From the NCBI GenBank assembly GCA_903938075.1, contig CAJABS010000173.1, positions 1 to 19,046 of the forward strand: 19,046 bases of DNA, read 5' to 3'. The DNA is from an uncultured Chloroflexota bacterium. GTDB lineage: Bacteria; Chloroflexota; Limnocylindria; Limnocylindrales; Limnocylindraceae. Position 1 is the stretch's first letter. Each line of letters begins with the position of its first letter. The notes under the pieces were generated by a model. That model ran no database searches. It saw only the letters and a list, made by a program, of their open reading frames with translations, and was not told the origin of the DNA. This document shows positions 6,449 to 14,842 of this stretch, piece by piece. The position numbers were made by a program, and so were the translations under genes.

Positions 6449-7012
6449 CTAGGAGAGGTTGACCTTCGGAACGGCCTCCTCGGCATCAGGGGCATCGAAG
6501 AAGTCGCGCTTGGCGAATCCGAATGCACCTGCGAAGAGCAGGCCCGGGAAGGTCTGCACAGCGTTGTTGTACGAGAGCACGGTGGCGTTGTAATGCTGTC
6601 GGCTGAACCCAATCTGATTTTCGGTAGAGGTGAGCTGCTCCTGCAACTGAATCACATTCTCATTCGACTTCAGCGTTGGGTATGCCTCGACGTTGGCGAA
6701 GAGGGTGCGGAGCGAACTGGTCAGCATGTTCTCAGCCTTCGCCTGTGCCGCAGTGTCGCCAGAGGTGCCAGCGTTGACAGCAGCTGCTCGCGCGGCGGTT
6801 ACGCCCTCGAGCACGCCCTTCTCAAAGCCCATCTGCCCCTTAACGGCATCAACAAGGTTTGGAATCAAGTCATAGCGGCGCTTGAGCTGCACCTGGATCT
6901 GGCCCAGTGCCTCATCAACACGGTTGCGCCCATTCACGAGTCCGTTAAAGGCAGAGATCGCTACGAGTGCGAGCACTCCAACGATTACGAGAACTGGTAG
7001 CAGCCCTTCCAT
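6449..7012 (-). CDS. lemA: LemA family protein
   Basis: From ATG 7012 the protein has 187 residues. It begins with a single hydrophobic segment (about residues 3-22). The LemA helical domain follows, with the family landmarks FNGLVNGRNRVDEALGQIQVQLKRRYDLIPNLVDAVKG, a central ENMLTSSLRTLFANVEAYPTLKSNENVIQLQEQL-type block, and YNNAVQTFPG near the end. (The first and second blocks are quoted as joined short motifs.) The function of LemA is poorly known; it is a membrane-anchored coiled bundle often found beside HtpX or TPM-domain genes. A Shine-Dalgarno AAGGGGG (7018-7024) is 5 nt before the ATG. A TTG at 7027 would add five residues but would destroy that spacing. Transcription probably starts from TATACT at 7061-7066, giving a leader of about 40 nt, unlike the leaderless neighbours. 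Confidence 0.92.
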   Translation of the reverse strand: MEGLLPVLVIVGVLALVAISAFNGLVNGRNRVDEALGQIQVQLKRRYDLIPNLVDAVKGQMGFEKGVLEGVTAARAAAVNAGTSGDTAAQAKAENMLTSSLRTLFANVEAYPTLKSNENVIQLQEQLTSTENQIGFSRQHYNATVLSYNNAVQTFPGLLFAGAFGFAKRDFFDAPDAEEAVPKVNLS

Positions 7013-7060
7013 GGCATCCCCCTTCAACTACACCTGTGGCGGCATGTGTCGCCTCCGTCC

Positions 7061-7066
7061 AGTATA
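7061..7066 (-). promoter_or_regulatory. -10 box of the lemA-htpX operon
   Basis: TATACT on the minus strand is a five-of-six match to TATAAT. With a start about 7 nt downstream, the leader to the lemA ATG is about 40 nt and includes its Shine-Dalgarno. No clear -35 is seen. Confidence 0.55.
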
Positions 7067-7096
7067 GGACCACTCCCCGCACAAACCCCGGGTCGT

Positions 7097-7127
7097 TTGA
7101 CGACCCCCCGGGGGGGAGGCGTAGGCT
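7097..7127 (+). promoter_or_regulatory. Promoter of the saccharopine dehydrogenase-like gene, with a C6G7 palindrome in the spacer
   Basis: TTGACG (7097-7102) is an almost perfect -35 and TAGGCT (7122-7127) fits TANNNT, but the spacer is 19 bp. Most of the spacer is the homopolymer palindrome CCCCCCGGGGGGG (7104-7116). Loss of one or two bases from the runs would restore the optimal 17-18 bp spacing. Confidence 0.45.
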
Positions 7128-7169
7128 GGGTACAGCAACTGGGTTGAGGCCTCGGAGGTCTCCCCTGGT

Positions 7170-7200
7170 GCGGGTGCAGCCCGGCTTCCTGGGCCCCCGC
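7170..7200 (+). promoter_or_regulatory. Stem-loop in the 5' leader of the saccharopine dehydrogenase-like gene
   Basis: GCGGG (7170-7174) pairs with CCCGC (7196-7200), enclosing a second hairpin, CCCGG with loop CTTC and CTGGG (7180-7193). The structure ends 3 nt before the weak Shine-Dalgarno AAAGG (7204-7208). With a start near 7134 the leader is about 84 nt. It does not match a riboswitch class I recognise. Confidence 0.4.
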
Positions 7201-7217
7201 GTGAAAGGCACTGAACG

Positions 7218-8594
7218 ATGAACGTTCTGTTGGTTGGAACCGGCACGGTCGGCGAGGCAATCGCCCACCTCATCAAGGGGAAGAAGTGGCTCGGCACCCT
7301 CACCCTCGCGGACTACTCGCTTGACCGTGCACGCACGGTTGCTGATGCCGTCAACGCTGGCTACAAGGTTGCCCAGGTTGACGCAGGGAACGCTGCGCAA
7401 CTAAAGGAGCTCATTGCCAGCTCCAAGGCAGACCTGGTACTGAACGCCGTAGATCCGCGATTCGTCCCGGCGGTCTTTGACGCCGCGCTTGAAGCGGGTG
7501 TGCACTACATCGACATGGCAACGAGCCTCTCGATCCCCGACGCCGCGAATCCGTACACCGTTCCAGGACTGATGCTCGGTTCGTATCAGGAGGAGCGCAA
7601 GAAGCTGTGGGAAGACCGCGGCAAGTTGGCGCTCATCGGCATGGGAATGGACCCAGGCCTCTCCAATATCTTTGCCGCCTACGCAAAGAAGTGGACCTTT
7701 GACGACATCTCAGCGGTGCACGTGCGCGACGGTGGTGACCTGCGCATTGAGGGCTACCCGTTTGCGACGGTCTTCAGCCTCTGGACCGTGATTGAAGAGT
7801 GCCTCAACCCGCCGATCGTTTGGCGCAACGGCAAGATCGAGGTTCGCGAGCCGTTTAGCGAGCCCGAAGACTTCGTCTTCCCTGAGGGTGTTGGCCCGGT
7901 CATGTGTGTGAACGTTGAGCATGAAGAGGTCATTCAGCTGCCGCGCAGCATGAAGGCCGACGTGATCACCTTTAAGTACGCGCTCGGCGCCGACTTCATT
8001 GAGACGCTGCAGCTGCTGCACCGTCTCGGACTCGACGGCAAAGAGCCGATCAACGTGAAGGGGATCAAGGTCGCGCCGCGCGACGTGATCGGTGCCCTCT
8101 CACCAGACCCATCAACGCTCGGCAAGAGCATGATCGGTCGCGCGATCGTTGGAACGCTCGTTAGCGGCACCAAGGATGGACGCCCGCGCGAAACGTTCCA
8201 CTATCAGGTGTGCGACGCAGCGGAGACGATGGGTCGCTACAACCTGCAGCCAGTTGCCTGGCAGACCGGCGTGATGCCGGTCATGGCCATGGAGCTGATC
8301 GCCGAAGGTGTCTGGGGCGGCGCAGGGGTGAAGTCGCCGGACATGATGGATCCGGATCCATTCCTCGACATCTGCGAGGACTACGACGTGACGGTCAAGC
8401 TGGAGCATCGCCTTCCCGGCCGCTCAATCCTGCCCGCAACGGAGCAGCCTCCTGTTGGCGCCAAGTCGGTCACGGTCAAGGGCTCGTCGAGCCCAACCGA
8501 TACGGCCTACTCCGCCGCAGCGACGGCAGCGCTCTCGGCACCCGTCTCGTACCCAGAAACCGAGTCCGAGCGACGGGGGCGCGGCGGGCGCTAG
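7218..8594 (+). CDS. Saccharopine dehydrogenase-family NAD(P)-dependent oxidoreductase
   Basis: The 458-aa protein starts with a Rossmann fold (VLLVGTGTVGEAIAHLI, residues 3-19, with GxGxxG at 7-12) and VLNAVDPRF after the fourth strand. The GMDPGLSNIFAAYA motif typical of saccharopine dehydrogenase and carboxynorspermidine dehydrogenase relatives follows. A catalytic-domain C-terminus carries WQTGVMPVMAMELIAEG and DPDPFL. The family reduces imines or oxidises secondary amines in lysine or polyamine metabolism; which substrate applies here cannot be read from the sequence. The last 60 or so residues are a low-complexity Ala/Ser/Pro tail ending in RGRGG, probably disordered. The weak ribosome site and structured leader are unusual here. 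Its TAG stop is the first half of the -10 box of the phosphorylase gene downstream. Confidence 0.85.
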   Translation: MNVLLVGTGTVGEAIAHLIKGKKWLGTLTLADYSLDRARTVADAVNAGYKVAQVDAGNAAQLKELIASSKADLVLNAVDPRFVPAVFDAALEAGVHYIDMATSLSIPDAANPYTVPGLMLGSYQEERKKLWEDRGKLALIGMGMDPGLSNIFAAYAKKWTFDDISAVHVRDGGDLRIEGYPFATVFSLWTVIEECLNPPIVWRNGKIEVREPFSEPEDFVFPEGVGPVMCVNVEHEEVIQLPRSMKADVITFKYALGADFIETLQLLHRLGLDGKEPINVKGIKVAPRDVIGALSPDPSTLGKSMIGRAIVGTLVSGTKDGRPRETFHYQVCDAAETMGRYNLQPVAWQTGVMPVMAMELIAEGVWGGAGVKSPDMMDPDPFLDICEDYDVTVKLEHRLPGRSILPATEQPPVGAKSVTVKGSSSPTDTAYSAAATAALSAPVSYPETESERRGRGGR

Positions 8595-8597
8595 AAT
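8592..8597 (+). promoter_or_regulatory. -10 box of the phosphorylase gene, overlapping the upstream stop codon
   Basis: TAGAAT matches TATAAT at five of six positions. Its TAG is the stop codon of the upstream gene. A GTG codon in the phosphorylase frame follows after 6 nt (8604), so transcription should start at or beside that GTG. Confidence 0.55.
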
Positions 8598-8657
8598 CCG
8601 CCCGTGCCACGAGCCGCCGTACGGCGAAGTGGCCAAGTGGGGGGAGGATCCGAACCG

Positions 8658-10838
8658 ATGAAGAGCTCCGTCGCGCTGCGCACGCTACCGACACCTGATT
8701 CGTTCCGCGTTCCGCCACGACTTGAGGGGCTGCGCCGCGTCTCATACAACCTCTGGTGGTCGTGGCACCCCGAAGCCCGCGCCCTCTTCCGCCGGATTCA
8801 TCCAGGGCGCTGGATTGCAACGCGCAATCCCGTTGCGATCTGCTCTGGCCCAATTGACTGGGAGCCGCTCCTTGAGGATCCAAAGTTCCTGAGCCAAGTC
8901 GACGAGGTCGTTGCTGCGTTCGACAACTACATGGCTGGTGGCAGCGACCACTGGTTCCCTCGCACGCACGGTGCCAACCTCACGAATCCGATCGCCTACT
9001 TCTGTGCCGAGTTCGGCTGGCACGAGAGTCTCACCCTCTACTCCGGTGGCCTCGGCATCTTGGCCGGCGACCATATGAAGGCCGCCTCAGATATGGCGCT
9101 GCCACTCATTGGGGTTGGCCTTCTCTATCGACGTGGCTACTTCCGCCAAACCATTGATGCCGACGGGCATCAGGAGCATGCCTACCCTGAGATTGATCTC
9201 TCGCTGTTGCCCCTCGTTCGCGCCGCAGGCGCTAACGGCGAGCAGCTAGTTGTCTCGATTCCGCTTGGCGACCGACGCGTCTCAGCGGCGGTATGGGTTG
9301 CGCAGATCGGGCGTGTGCCCGTGTTGCTCCTGGACACCGATATCCCTGCAAACAACGAAGCAGACCGACCGATCACACACATCCTGTACGTGCGGGGTCG
9401 CGAGATGCGCCTGCACCAGGAGATGGTGCTCGGCGTCGGCGGCATCCGGGCCTTGCGTGCACTCGGCGTTGATCCGTCGGTTTACCACCTGAACGAAGGC
9501 CACTCGGCCCTGAACCTTGTGGAGCGTACGCGTGAGTTTGTCGCCGCTGGCGAGACGCTTGAAAGTGCCCTGGAGCACGTCAAGCGCCACACCGTCTTCA
9601 CGATTCACACCCCCGTCTCTGCCGGGAATGAGAAGTTCGGCGTTGACCTGGTGAAGCGTGTCGTTGGTCCGCTCTGTGATGGCACGGGAGAGGCCGACGC
9701 TGGTGGCGTGCCACTGCAGCGCATGCTCGATCTCGCCGTAGGGGCCGAGGGGGACGGTGGTGTCTTTGACATGACCGCTCTCTCACTACGACTGAGCGTT
9801 GGAGCAAACGCTGTGAGCAAACTGCATGCCGAGACGGCAAACGCAACCTGGTCGCCGATCATCACCAACAAGATCCTTGGGATCACCAATGGGGTGCACA
9901 TGCCAACCTGGGCGGGGCGTGAGACACGCGCCGTTTATGAGCAGTTCCTGAACGCCGATCTTGATCAGCTCGACACTGAAGGGCCAGAGGCGGCGGGGTT
10001 CTGGGAGCGTCTCGGCAGCGTCGACTCACGTGCCTGGTGGGATGCACACAGCCGGCAGAAGGTGGCGCTTGGAGAGTTCCTGCGCAGCTCCATTCGTCGA
10101 CAGCTCGGTCGACATGGTGAGTCACCAGACGCCCTTCGCGAGGCGGATCACTTCTTCGACCCAAACGTTCTGACGATCGGCTTTGCACGTCGCTTCGCCA
10201 CCTATAAGCGCGCCAACCTCCTCTTCACCGATATCGATCGTCTCACCCGCATCATGAGCAACAGTGATCGCCCAGTGCAGATCGTCTTCGCTGGCAAGGC
10301 CCACCCAGCTGACCGCGCTGGCCAAGAGGTCATTCGCGACATCTGGGAGAAGAGCCGCACCGATGCGTTCCGCGGGCGCATCTTCGTCATGGAGGACTAC
10401 GACATGCGCACCGCGCGCTTCCTCGTTGCTGGTTGTGATGTCTGGCTCAACACGCCGCGGCGACCACTTGAAGCGTCGGGCACCTCGGGCATGAAGGCTT
10501 CGGCGAATGGCGCAGTGAACGTCTCCATTCTTGATGGCTGGTGGGACGAGGGCTACACGGGCACCAACGGCTTTGCAATCGGCGACACCTCCATCAACCC
10601 AGATGACGCAGCACAGGACGCGGCCGATGCCGAGAGCCTCTATCGCATCTTGGAGAACGAGGTCGTGCCGCGCTACTACGATCGTGGCGCCGACGGCCTC
10701 CCCGCCGCCTGGCTCGACCTGGCGCGTGCCTCGATCGGTAGCACCCTGTGGCGCTTCAGCACCACCCGCATGCTCCACGAGTACTGCGAGCAGCTCTATC
10801 TCCCTGCCGCCGCCCCACAAACGGGGTCTCACCGCTAA
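8658..10838 (+). CDS. glgP: Alpha-glucan (glycogen/maltodextrin) phosphorylase, GT35, DUF3417 type
   Basis: From ATG 8658 the protein has 726 residues. The N-terminal DUF3417 region reads LRRVSYNLWWSWHPEARALF. The core has HLNEGHSAL, the glucan-binding KRATYK-like stretch FATYKRANLLF, and the PLP pocket EASGTSGMKASANG, with K613 as the lysine that binds pyridoxal phosphate. It phosphorolyses alpha-1,4-glucans to glucose-1-phosphate in the cytoplasm. It belongs to the shorter, unregulated phosphorylase branch, not the E. coli-type allosteric one. Start choice is open: ATG 8658 has a good Shine-Dalgarno (GGGGAGGA, 8641-8648, spacing 9) and fits the family length. GTG 8604, 6 nt after the -10 box, would be a leaderless start adding 18 residues. 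The GH57 glucanotransferase gene follows after 9 nt. Confidence 0.94.
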   Translation: MKSSVALRTLPTPDSFRVPPRLEGLRRVSYNLWWSWHPEARALFRRIHPGRWIATRNPVAICSGPIDWEPLLEDPKFLSQVDEVVAAFDNYMAGGSDHWFPRTHGANLTNPIAYFCAEFGWHESLTLYSGGLGILAGDHMKAASDMALPLIGVGLLYRRGYFRQTIDADGHQEHAYPEIDLSLLPLVRAAGANGEQLVVSIPLGDRRVSAAVWVAQIGRVPVLLLDTDIPANNEADRPITHILYVRGREMRLHQEMVLGVGGIRALRALGVDPSVYHLNEGHSALNLVERTREFVAAGETLESALEHVKRHTVFTIHTPVSAGNEKFGVDLVKRVVGPLCDGTGEADAGGVPLQRMLDLAVGAEGDGGVFDMTALSLRLSVGANAVSKLHAETANATWSPIITNKILGITNGVHMPTWAGRETRAVYEQFLNADLDQLDTEGPEAAGFWERLGSVDSRAWWDAHSRQKVALGEFLRSSIRRQLGRHGESPDALREADHFFDPNVLTIGFARRFATYKRANLLFTDIDRLTRIMSNSDRPVQIVFAGKAHPADRAGQEVIRDIWEKSRTDAFRGRIFVMEDYDMRTARFLVAGCDVWLNTPRRPLEASGTSGMKASANGAVNVSILDGWWDEGYTGTNGFAIGDTSINPDDAAQDAADAESLYRILENEVVPRYYDRGADGLPAAWLDLARASIGSTLWRFSTTRMLHEYCEQLYLPAAAPQTGSHR

Positions 10839-10841
10839 CCT
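10836..10841 (+). promoter_or_regulatory. Possible internal -10 box before the GH57 gene, overlapping the upstream stop codon
   Basis: TAACCT fits TANNNT, begins with the TAA stop of the phosphorylase gene, and lies 6 nt before the ATG at 10848. No Shine-Dalgarno lies in the 9-nt gap, so a leaderless internal transcript would explain how the second gene is translated. Confidence 0.45.
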
Positions 10842-10847
10842 CTCCCC

Positions 10848-13040
10848 ATGAGTAGCAGCAGCGCACCCCGTCGGATCTCGCTCGCGCTCACCCTGCACAA
10901 CCATCAGCCGGTCGGCAACTTCGGCTGGGTCTTCGACGAGATTTATGAGAAGGCCTATCTCCCAATGATCGAGGCGCTGGAGCGCCACCCGAAGGTTCGA
11001 CTCTCGCTGCACTACACGGGTCCACTCCTTGAATGGTTCGCCGCGGCCCATCCAGAGTTCTTGACGCGTGTGCGCGCACTCGTCGAGCGCGGCCAGGTTG
11101 AGATCGTTGGTGGCGGACTCTACGAGCCGATCCTCGCCTCACTCCCCGCGGCCGATCGTGTCGCACAGCTACGTCGTATGCGTGAGCGCATCAAGGAGCT
11201 TGTTGGCGTGGCACCACAAGGCGCCTGGCTCGCTGAGCGGGTCTGGGAGCCGTCGCTCCCGGCAGCACTCCACGACGGTGGCTATCGCTGGACGATCCTT
11301 GACGACGCCCACTTTCGCGCCGCCGCCATTCCCGAAGATGCACTCTGGGGCGCCTACCTCACTGAAGACGAGGGGAAGCCGCTCACCGTCTTCGGCACAG
11401 AACAGGGCCTGCGGTATCGCATCCCCTTCGGCTCTGTTGAGAGCGTGATTGAGTACCTGCGCGAACACGCCACGCCTGAGGGCGAGCGCATCGGCACGAT
11501 GGGCGACGACGGCGAGAAGTTCGGTTCGTGGCCAACCACCTGGGATCACTGCTGGGGCGACGGTCAGTGGGTTGAGAAGTTCTTCACTGCACTCGAGAAG
11601 AACGCCGATTGGCTCGCCACAACCACGCCGTCGCGCTGGCTCGATGAGCGCGGACCAATTGGCCGTGTGTATCTACCAACCTCGTCGTACGCCGAGATGG
11701 GCGACTGGGTCTTGCCGCCAGATGAGTCACAGGTCTTTGGACCGATGTTGCACGCGGCTCAAGACGCAAAGAGCCCAGAGGCGCGCTACCTGCGCGGAGG
11801 CTTCTGGCGCAACTTCCAGGTGAAGTACAGCGAAATCAACGACCTGCATAAGCAGATGTTGCGGACCAGTGCCAAGGTGGCCGCCATGCCGGCCGGGGCC
11901 GAGAAGCTCGCCGCCGAGGATCACCTGCACCGCGGCCAGTCGAATGACTGCTATTGGCATGGACTCTTTGGCGGTGTCTACATCACCCACATGCGCCTGG
12001 CGACATTTGAGCACTTGATCGCCGCCGAAGACATCGCTGACGGCACTTACCGTCGCACGAACGCAGGGGCGGCACTCCCCGCGCTTCTCACCGATCTCGA
12101 CCTTGATGGCACCGACGAGCTGCAGCTCGCCAACGCGGGTGCACGCCTGCAGATTGACCCGGCCGAGGGGGGTGCCGTTACATCGTTCGACCTTCGCGCT
12201 CCGCATCACGCACTCCTTGCAGTGATGCGTCGGCGCCCCGAGGCGTATCACGAGAAGCTGCGCGCGCATGCGGCAGCCGAGGCGGCCGGAACAGCGGCGA
12301 GTGCTGCGAGCGAGAGTGGTGGCGTGGCATCGATTCACGACATCGTTTCGGTGAAGGAGCCAGGCCTCGCAGCGAAGCTGCAGTACGACGACTACGAGCG
12401 ACGCTCCGCCCTCCTGCGCCTCTACCCTGCTGGCACAAGCGGTCGCGCGATCGCCGACGGCACTGCAAAAGCAACCGGCAGCCTTACAGCGACTCCGTGG
12501 GCGCTGACAGAGCACGACGATCGCACTGCCACGCTGACAACCACGCAGCAGATTGCGGGTACGACCATTGCGGCAACACGAACGATTCGGCTGGCGGGGG
12601 GTCGCATGGACCCAACGCTCACCGTTGAGACAACGTTCGCGCACACCGGAGGCCCCGCTCTCAGCGCCGTCCTCGATGAGGAGTGGAACCTGATGCTGCT
12701 CGGTGGCGGCGGCAACCCCGCCGCGCACTGGACAGCGGCGGGAGTTCGCGCTGCACATGACGCACCGGGCGAGGCGGCAGCCGGCACATCACTCAACTCA
12801 GGAAACGATTATCTCGGCATTGCACTCTCAACCATCACGGAACCCCAGGCAGCGGCGGCATGGGCACCGATTGAAACGATCTCCAATTCCGAAGGCGGAT
12901 TTGAGCGCGTCTATCAGGGGAGCTCGCTCCATCTGGTGCGCTCAATCGAACTTCAGCCTGGCGCCACGCTCACCGTGCGCACAGAGCATGCCTGCGGTCT
13001 AAGCCGCGACATCACCGGCGAAGAGGGCCTCCCCTCGTAA
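10848..13040 (+). CDS. GH57 4-alpha-glucanotransferase / alpha-amylase-type enzyme
   Basis: The 730-aa protein carries the five conserved GH57 regions: HNHQP (residues 17-21), GGGLYEPI (88-95), WLAERVWEP (127-135) with E130 as expected nucleophile, GDDGEKFGSWP (219-229) with the catalytic Asp, and the SSYAEMGDWVLP region. After the barrel come a DUF1925-like helical domain (about 315-395, with HRGQSNDCYWHGLFGG) and a C-terminal DUF1926-like beta domain to the end. That architecture is that of the Thermococcus-type 4-alpha-glucanotransferase. It would lengthen or rearrange malto-oligosaccharides so that the phosphorylase encoded just upstream can use them. Inside the C-terminal domain an Ala-rich insert (about 463-490) looks lineage-specific. 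There is no signal peptide, so it is cytoplasmic. Transferase versus hydrolase activity cannot be separated by sequence alone. Confidence 0.9.
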   Translation: MSSSSAPRRISLALTLHNHQPVGNFGWVFDEIYEKAYLPMIEALERHPKVRLSLHYTGPLLEWFAAAHPEFLTRVRALVERGQVEIVGGGLYEPILASLPAADRVAQLRRMRERIKELVGVAPQGAWLAERVWEPSLPAALHDGGYRWTILDDAHFRAAAIPEDALWGAYLTEDEGKPLTVFGTEQGLRYRIPFGSVESVIEYLREHATPEGERIGTMGDDGEKFGSWPTTWDHCWGDGQWVEKFFTALEKNADWLATTTPSRWLDERGPIGRVYLPTSSYAEMGDWVLPPDESQVFGPMLHAAQDAKSPEARYLRGGFWRNFQVKYSEINDLHKQMLRTSAKVAAMPAGAEKLAAEDHLHRGQSNDCYWHGLFGGVYITHMRLATFEHLIAAEDIADGTYRRTNAGAALPALLTDLDLDGTDELQLANAGARLQIDPAEGGAVTSFDLRAPHHALLAVMRRRPEAYHEKLRAHAAAEAAGTAASAASESGGVASIHDIVSVKEPGLAAKLQYDDYERRSALLRLYPAGTSGRAIADGTAKATGSLTATPWALTEHDDRTATLTTTQQIAGTTIAATRTIRLAGGRMDPTLTVETTFAHTGGPALSAVLDEEWNLMLLGGGGNPAAHWTAAGVRAAHDAPGEAAAGTSLNSGNDYLGIALSTITEPQAAAAWAPIETISNSEGGFERVYQGSSLHLVRSIELQPGATLTVRTEHACGLSRDITGEEGLPS

Positions 13041-13044
13041 TCCC

Positions 13045-14835
13045 CTACTCGGCTAAGCCGAGGAGCCGCTCAAGGAGTGGGATCGGCGGAGTGCCATGTG
13101 AGAGCACCGCGCGCAGGTGCTTCGGTCGCGAGAAGCCCGGCGTCTCCACACGGTTCCCTGGTAGGTCTGCCCCATCAACGTGCGCCACTGGCCCACCAGC
13201 TGCGCGTCGCGCACGGTCCTCAATCTCCCAGCAGCCCATGGAGCCGACAAAGTAGGTTGGTAGCTGCGTCGAGGTGAGTCGAGCGCGCAGATACTTCGCC
13301 TTCGCCTCCGCCTCCTCTTGCCAGCTCTGGCCAACCATCAGGTCAAGTGCCCACGCCTCATCTCGGCCATCCGCGTGGATGCCAGCATCAAGGAGTGCAT
13401 TGGCAATGCAGCGGAGGTAGAACTTCCAGTGCACCAGTTCCAGGGCGAGGTCACCGTCGCCGAACCCTTCGTCGAGCATCACCTGCGTCACATAGACCGC
13501 CCACCCTTCAGCAAACACGCCAGAGCCGAAGGCGGCACGGAGTGGGCGTGGCGTCTGATTGGCAGCGGCGAGTTGCAGGTAGTGACCGGGGATCGCCTCA
13601 TGAATCGCGAGGAGCGCCAACATGCGGTTGTTGTCTTCCCGCATCTTTGACTCAATCTGTTCTGGCGTGGCGTCATCTGGAGCAGGGGTGACGTAGAAGA
13701 AGCTCTTCTCGCCACGATCGAGGGGGCCTGGCGCGTCAAGGAAGGCGCCGCCATACGCACGCAGGAAGAGCGGCGTCCACATGATCTCAAGTGGCTCTTT
13801 CGGTAAGTCTACTAACCCAGTTTTTCGGATGAACGCTTCGCATCGCGCAGTCTCAGCGCGTGAACGATCAAGCATCTCTTCTGGCGCGCAGTGATCACCA
13901 CCGATGGCGTGGAGTACCTCAGCAACAAGCGTTGAGCTATCGCCGCTGAGCGCTGCAGATGCCCGCTCTCCGAGCCACTCTGGCGCAATGCGCTGGGCGA
14001 TCGAGATCATGCGTGCGCGTACCGACGCAAACTCCTGCTCACCCTTCGCCGCAATAGCAGCCCGATCGTGTGAGCCGAAGAGGGTGTGGCGGAGCGCGCG
14101 GTCGTAGAGTGCTGCACCGTAGCGTCCCTCGCCAGAACTCTTCGGCAGCACCTCGCGCTGGAGTCGCTCAATGAACCGAGTTGTCGCCGCAGCGGCCGCA
14201 TCAGCCGGAGCGCGCAGCGCTTCGCCGTACGTTGCTACTGCCAACTCGGCGAGCTCAGCGATGCCGGGTGCTTGCGCGATCGCCGTTTCGGCATGAAGGC
14301 GACTCACCGGCCGTGCGGGGAGCGTGATCGTGCCGGTTGGCGGGAGATCCCCCCCGCGTCGCGGTGCCCCATCATCGGCGGGCACGCGCAACTCAGGGAG
14401 ACCGGTGAGGTCACCGATGGCCGCCTCAAGAAGGTCAGGCACCGCAGCGAGCCGACTGGCGAGGTCGCTGGCGCGACGCTCCGGCGTACCGAAGCCGCGT
14501 GCGATCAGCGGAAAAAGCCCGCCACCAATCACGGAGACGGTGTGAAGGGCGTCCCACGCCTCAGGCTGCACCTCTTGCAGTTCGAACCGGATCGCTCGAA
14601 TGGTGCCAAGAGCTAGGTCGCGGTCGCAGAGGTCGTCGGGGCTAAGGCTCGCCAGAGGAGCGGCAACCAGTCGTGCCTCTTCGCGGTCGCACCAGGCCAG
14701 CCGCTGAGCGCGGCCCGCGGGTCCGGGTTCACCCCACGACCCGTCGTGATCGTGAATCCCCATCCCCGTTGCGGCTACGGGGTGCAGCGCGGCGAAGCGC
14801 GCGAGGAGGCCGGCGGCGTCAAGGGCATCAATCAT
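13045..14835 (-). CDS. DUF885 family protein, probable zinc metallopeptidase
   Basis: From ATG 14835 the protein has 596 residues, about the family's length. The family hallmark is HEAIPGHYLQ (H412, E413, H418), a spread version of the HExxH zinc motif, followed by GVFAEGWAVYV, which supplies a further conserved Glu, and the C-terminal YFVGSMGCWEIEDRAR block. DUF885 proteins are predicted cytoplasmic or exported peptidases; this one has no signal peptide. The ATG at 14835 was chosen because TACCCT lies 7 nt upstream as a leaderless -10; the longer reading from 14868 would run through that promoter and into the divergent gene. It converges on the GH57 gene with a 4-nt gap. The substrate is unknown. 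Confidence 0.85.
   Translation of the reverse strand: MIDALDAAGLLARFAALHPVAATGMGIHDHDGSWGEPGPAGRAQRLAWCDREEARLVAAPLASLSPDDLCDRDLALGTIRAIRFELQEVQPEAWDALHTVSVIGGGLFPLIARGFGTPERRASDLASRLAAVPDLLEAAIGDLTGLPELRVPADDGAPRRGGDLPPTGTITLPARPVSRLHAETAIAQAPGIAELAELAVATYGEALRAPADAAAAATTRFIERLQREVLPKSSGEGRYGAALYDRALRHTLFGSHDRAAIAAKGEQEFASVRARMISIAQRIAPEWLGERASAALSGDSSTLVAEVLHAIGGDHCAPEEMLDRSRAETARCEAFIRKTGLVDLPKEPLEIMWTPLFLRAYGGAFLDAPGPLDRGEKSFFYVTPAPDDATPEQIESKMREDNNRMLALLAIHEAIPGHYLQLAAANQTPRPLRAAFGSGVFAEGWAVYVTQVMLDEGFGDGDLALELVHWKFYLRCIANALLDAGIHADGRDEAWALDLMVGQSWQEEAEAKAKYLRARLTSTQLPTYFVGSMGCWEIEDRARRAAGGPVAHVDGADLPGNRVETPGFSRPKHLRAVLSHGTPPIPLLERLLGLAE
13048..13062. terminator. Short hairpin at the GH57/DUF885 convergent junction
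   Basis: CTCGGC-TAA-GCCGAG is a perfect 6-bp inverted repeat with a 3-nt loop, 8 bp past the GH57 stop. It also encodes the last residues of the DUF885 protein. There is no T-tract on either side, so intrinsic termination is uncertain. Confidence 0.3.
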
Positions 14836-14842
14836 CGTCGGC

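Noticed and set aside
8625..8657. Sequence resembling a tRNA D-arm followed by a T-arm before the phosphorylase ATG
   Set aside because: No acceptor or anticodon stem can be formed; the resemblance rests on a few GC-rich bases and a Shine-Dalgarno.
10122..11051. Long minus-strand open frame (309 codons) opposite the phosphorylase and GH57 genes
   Set aside because: It mirrors two well-supported genes in a GC-rich sequence where antisense frames stay open by chance; no motif or plausible start signal.
11727..12758. Long minus-strand open frame (343 codons) inside the GH57 gene
   Set aside because: Antisense shadow of the DUF1925/DUF1926 coding region; composition is Arg/Cys-rich and unlike a protein.
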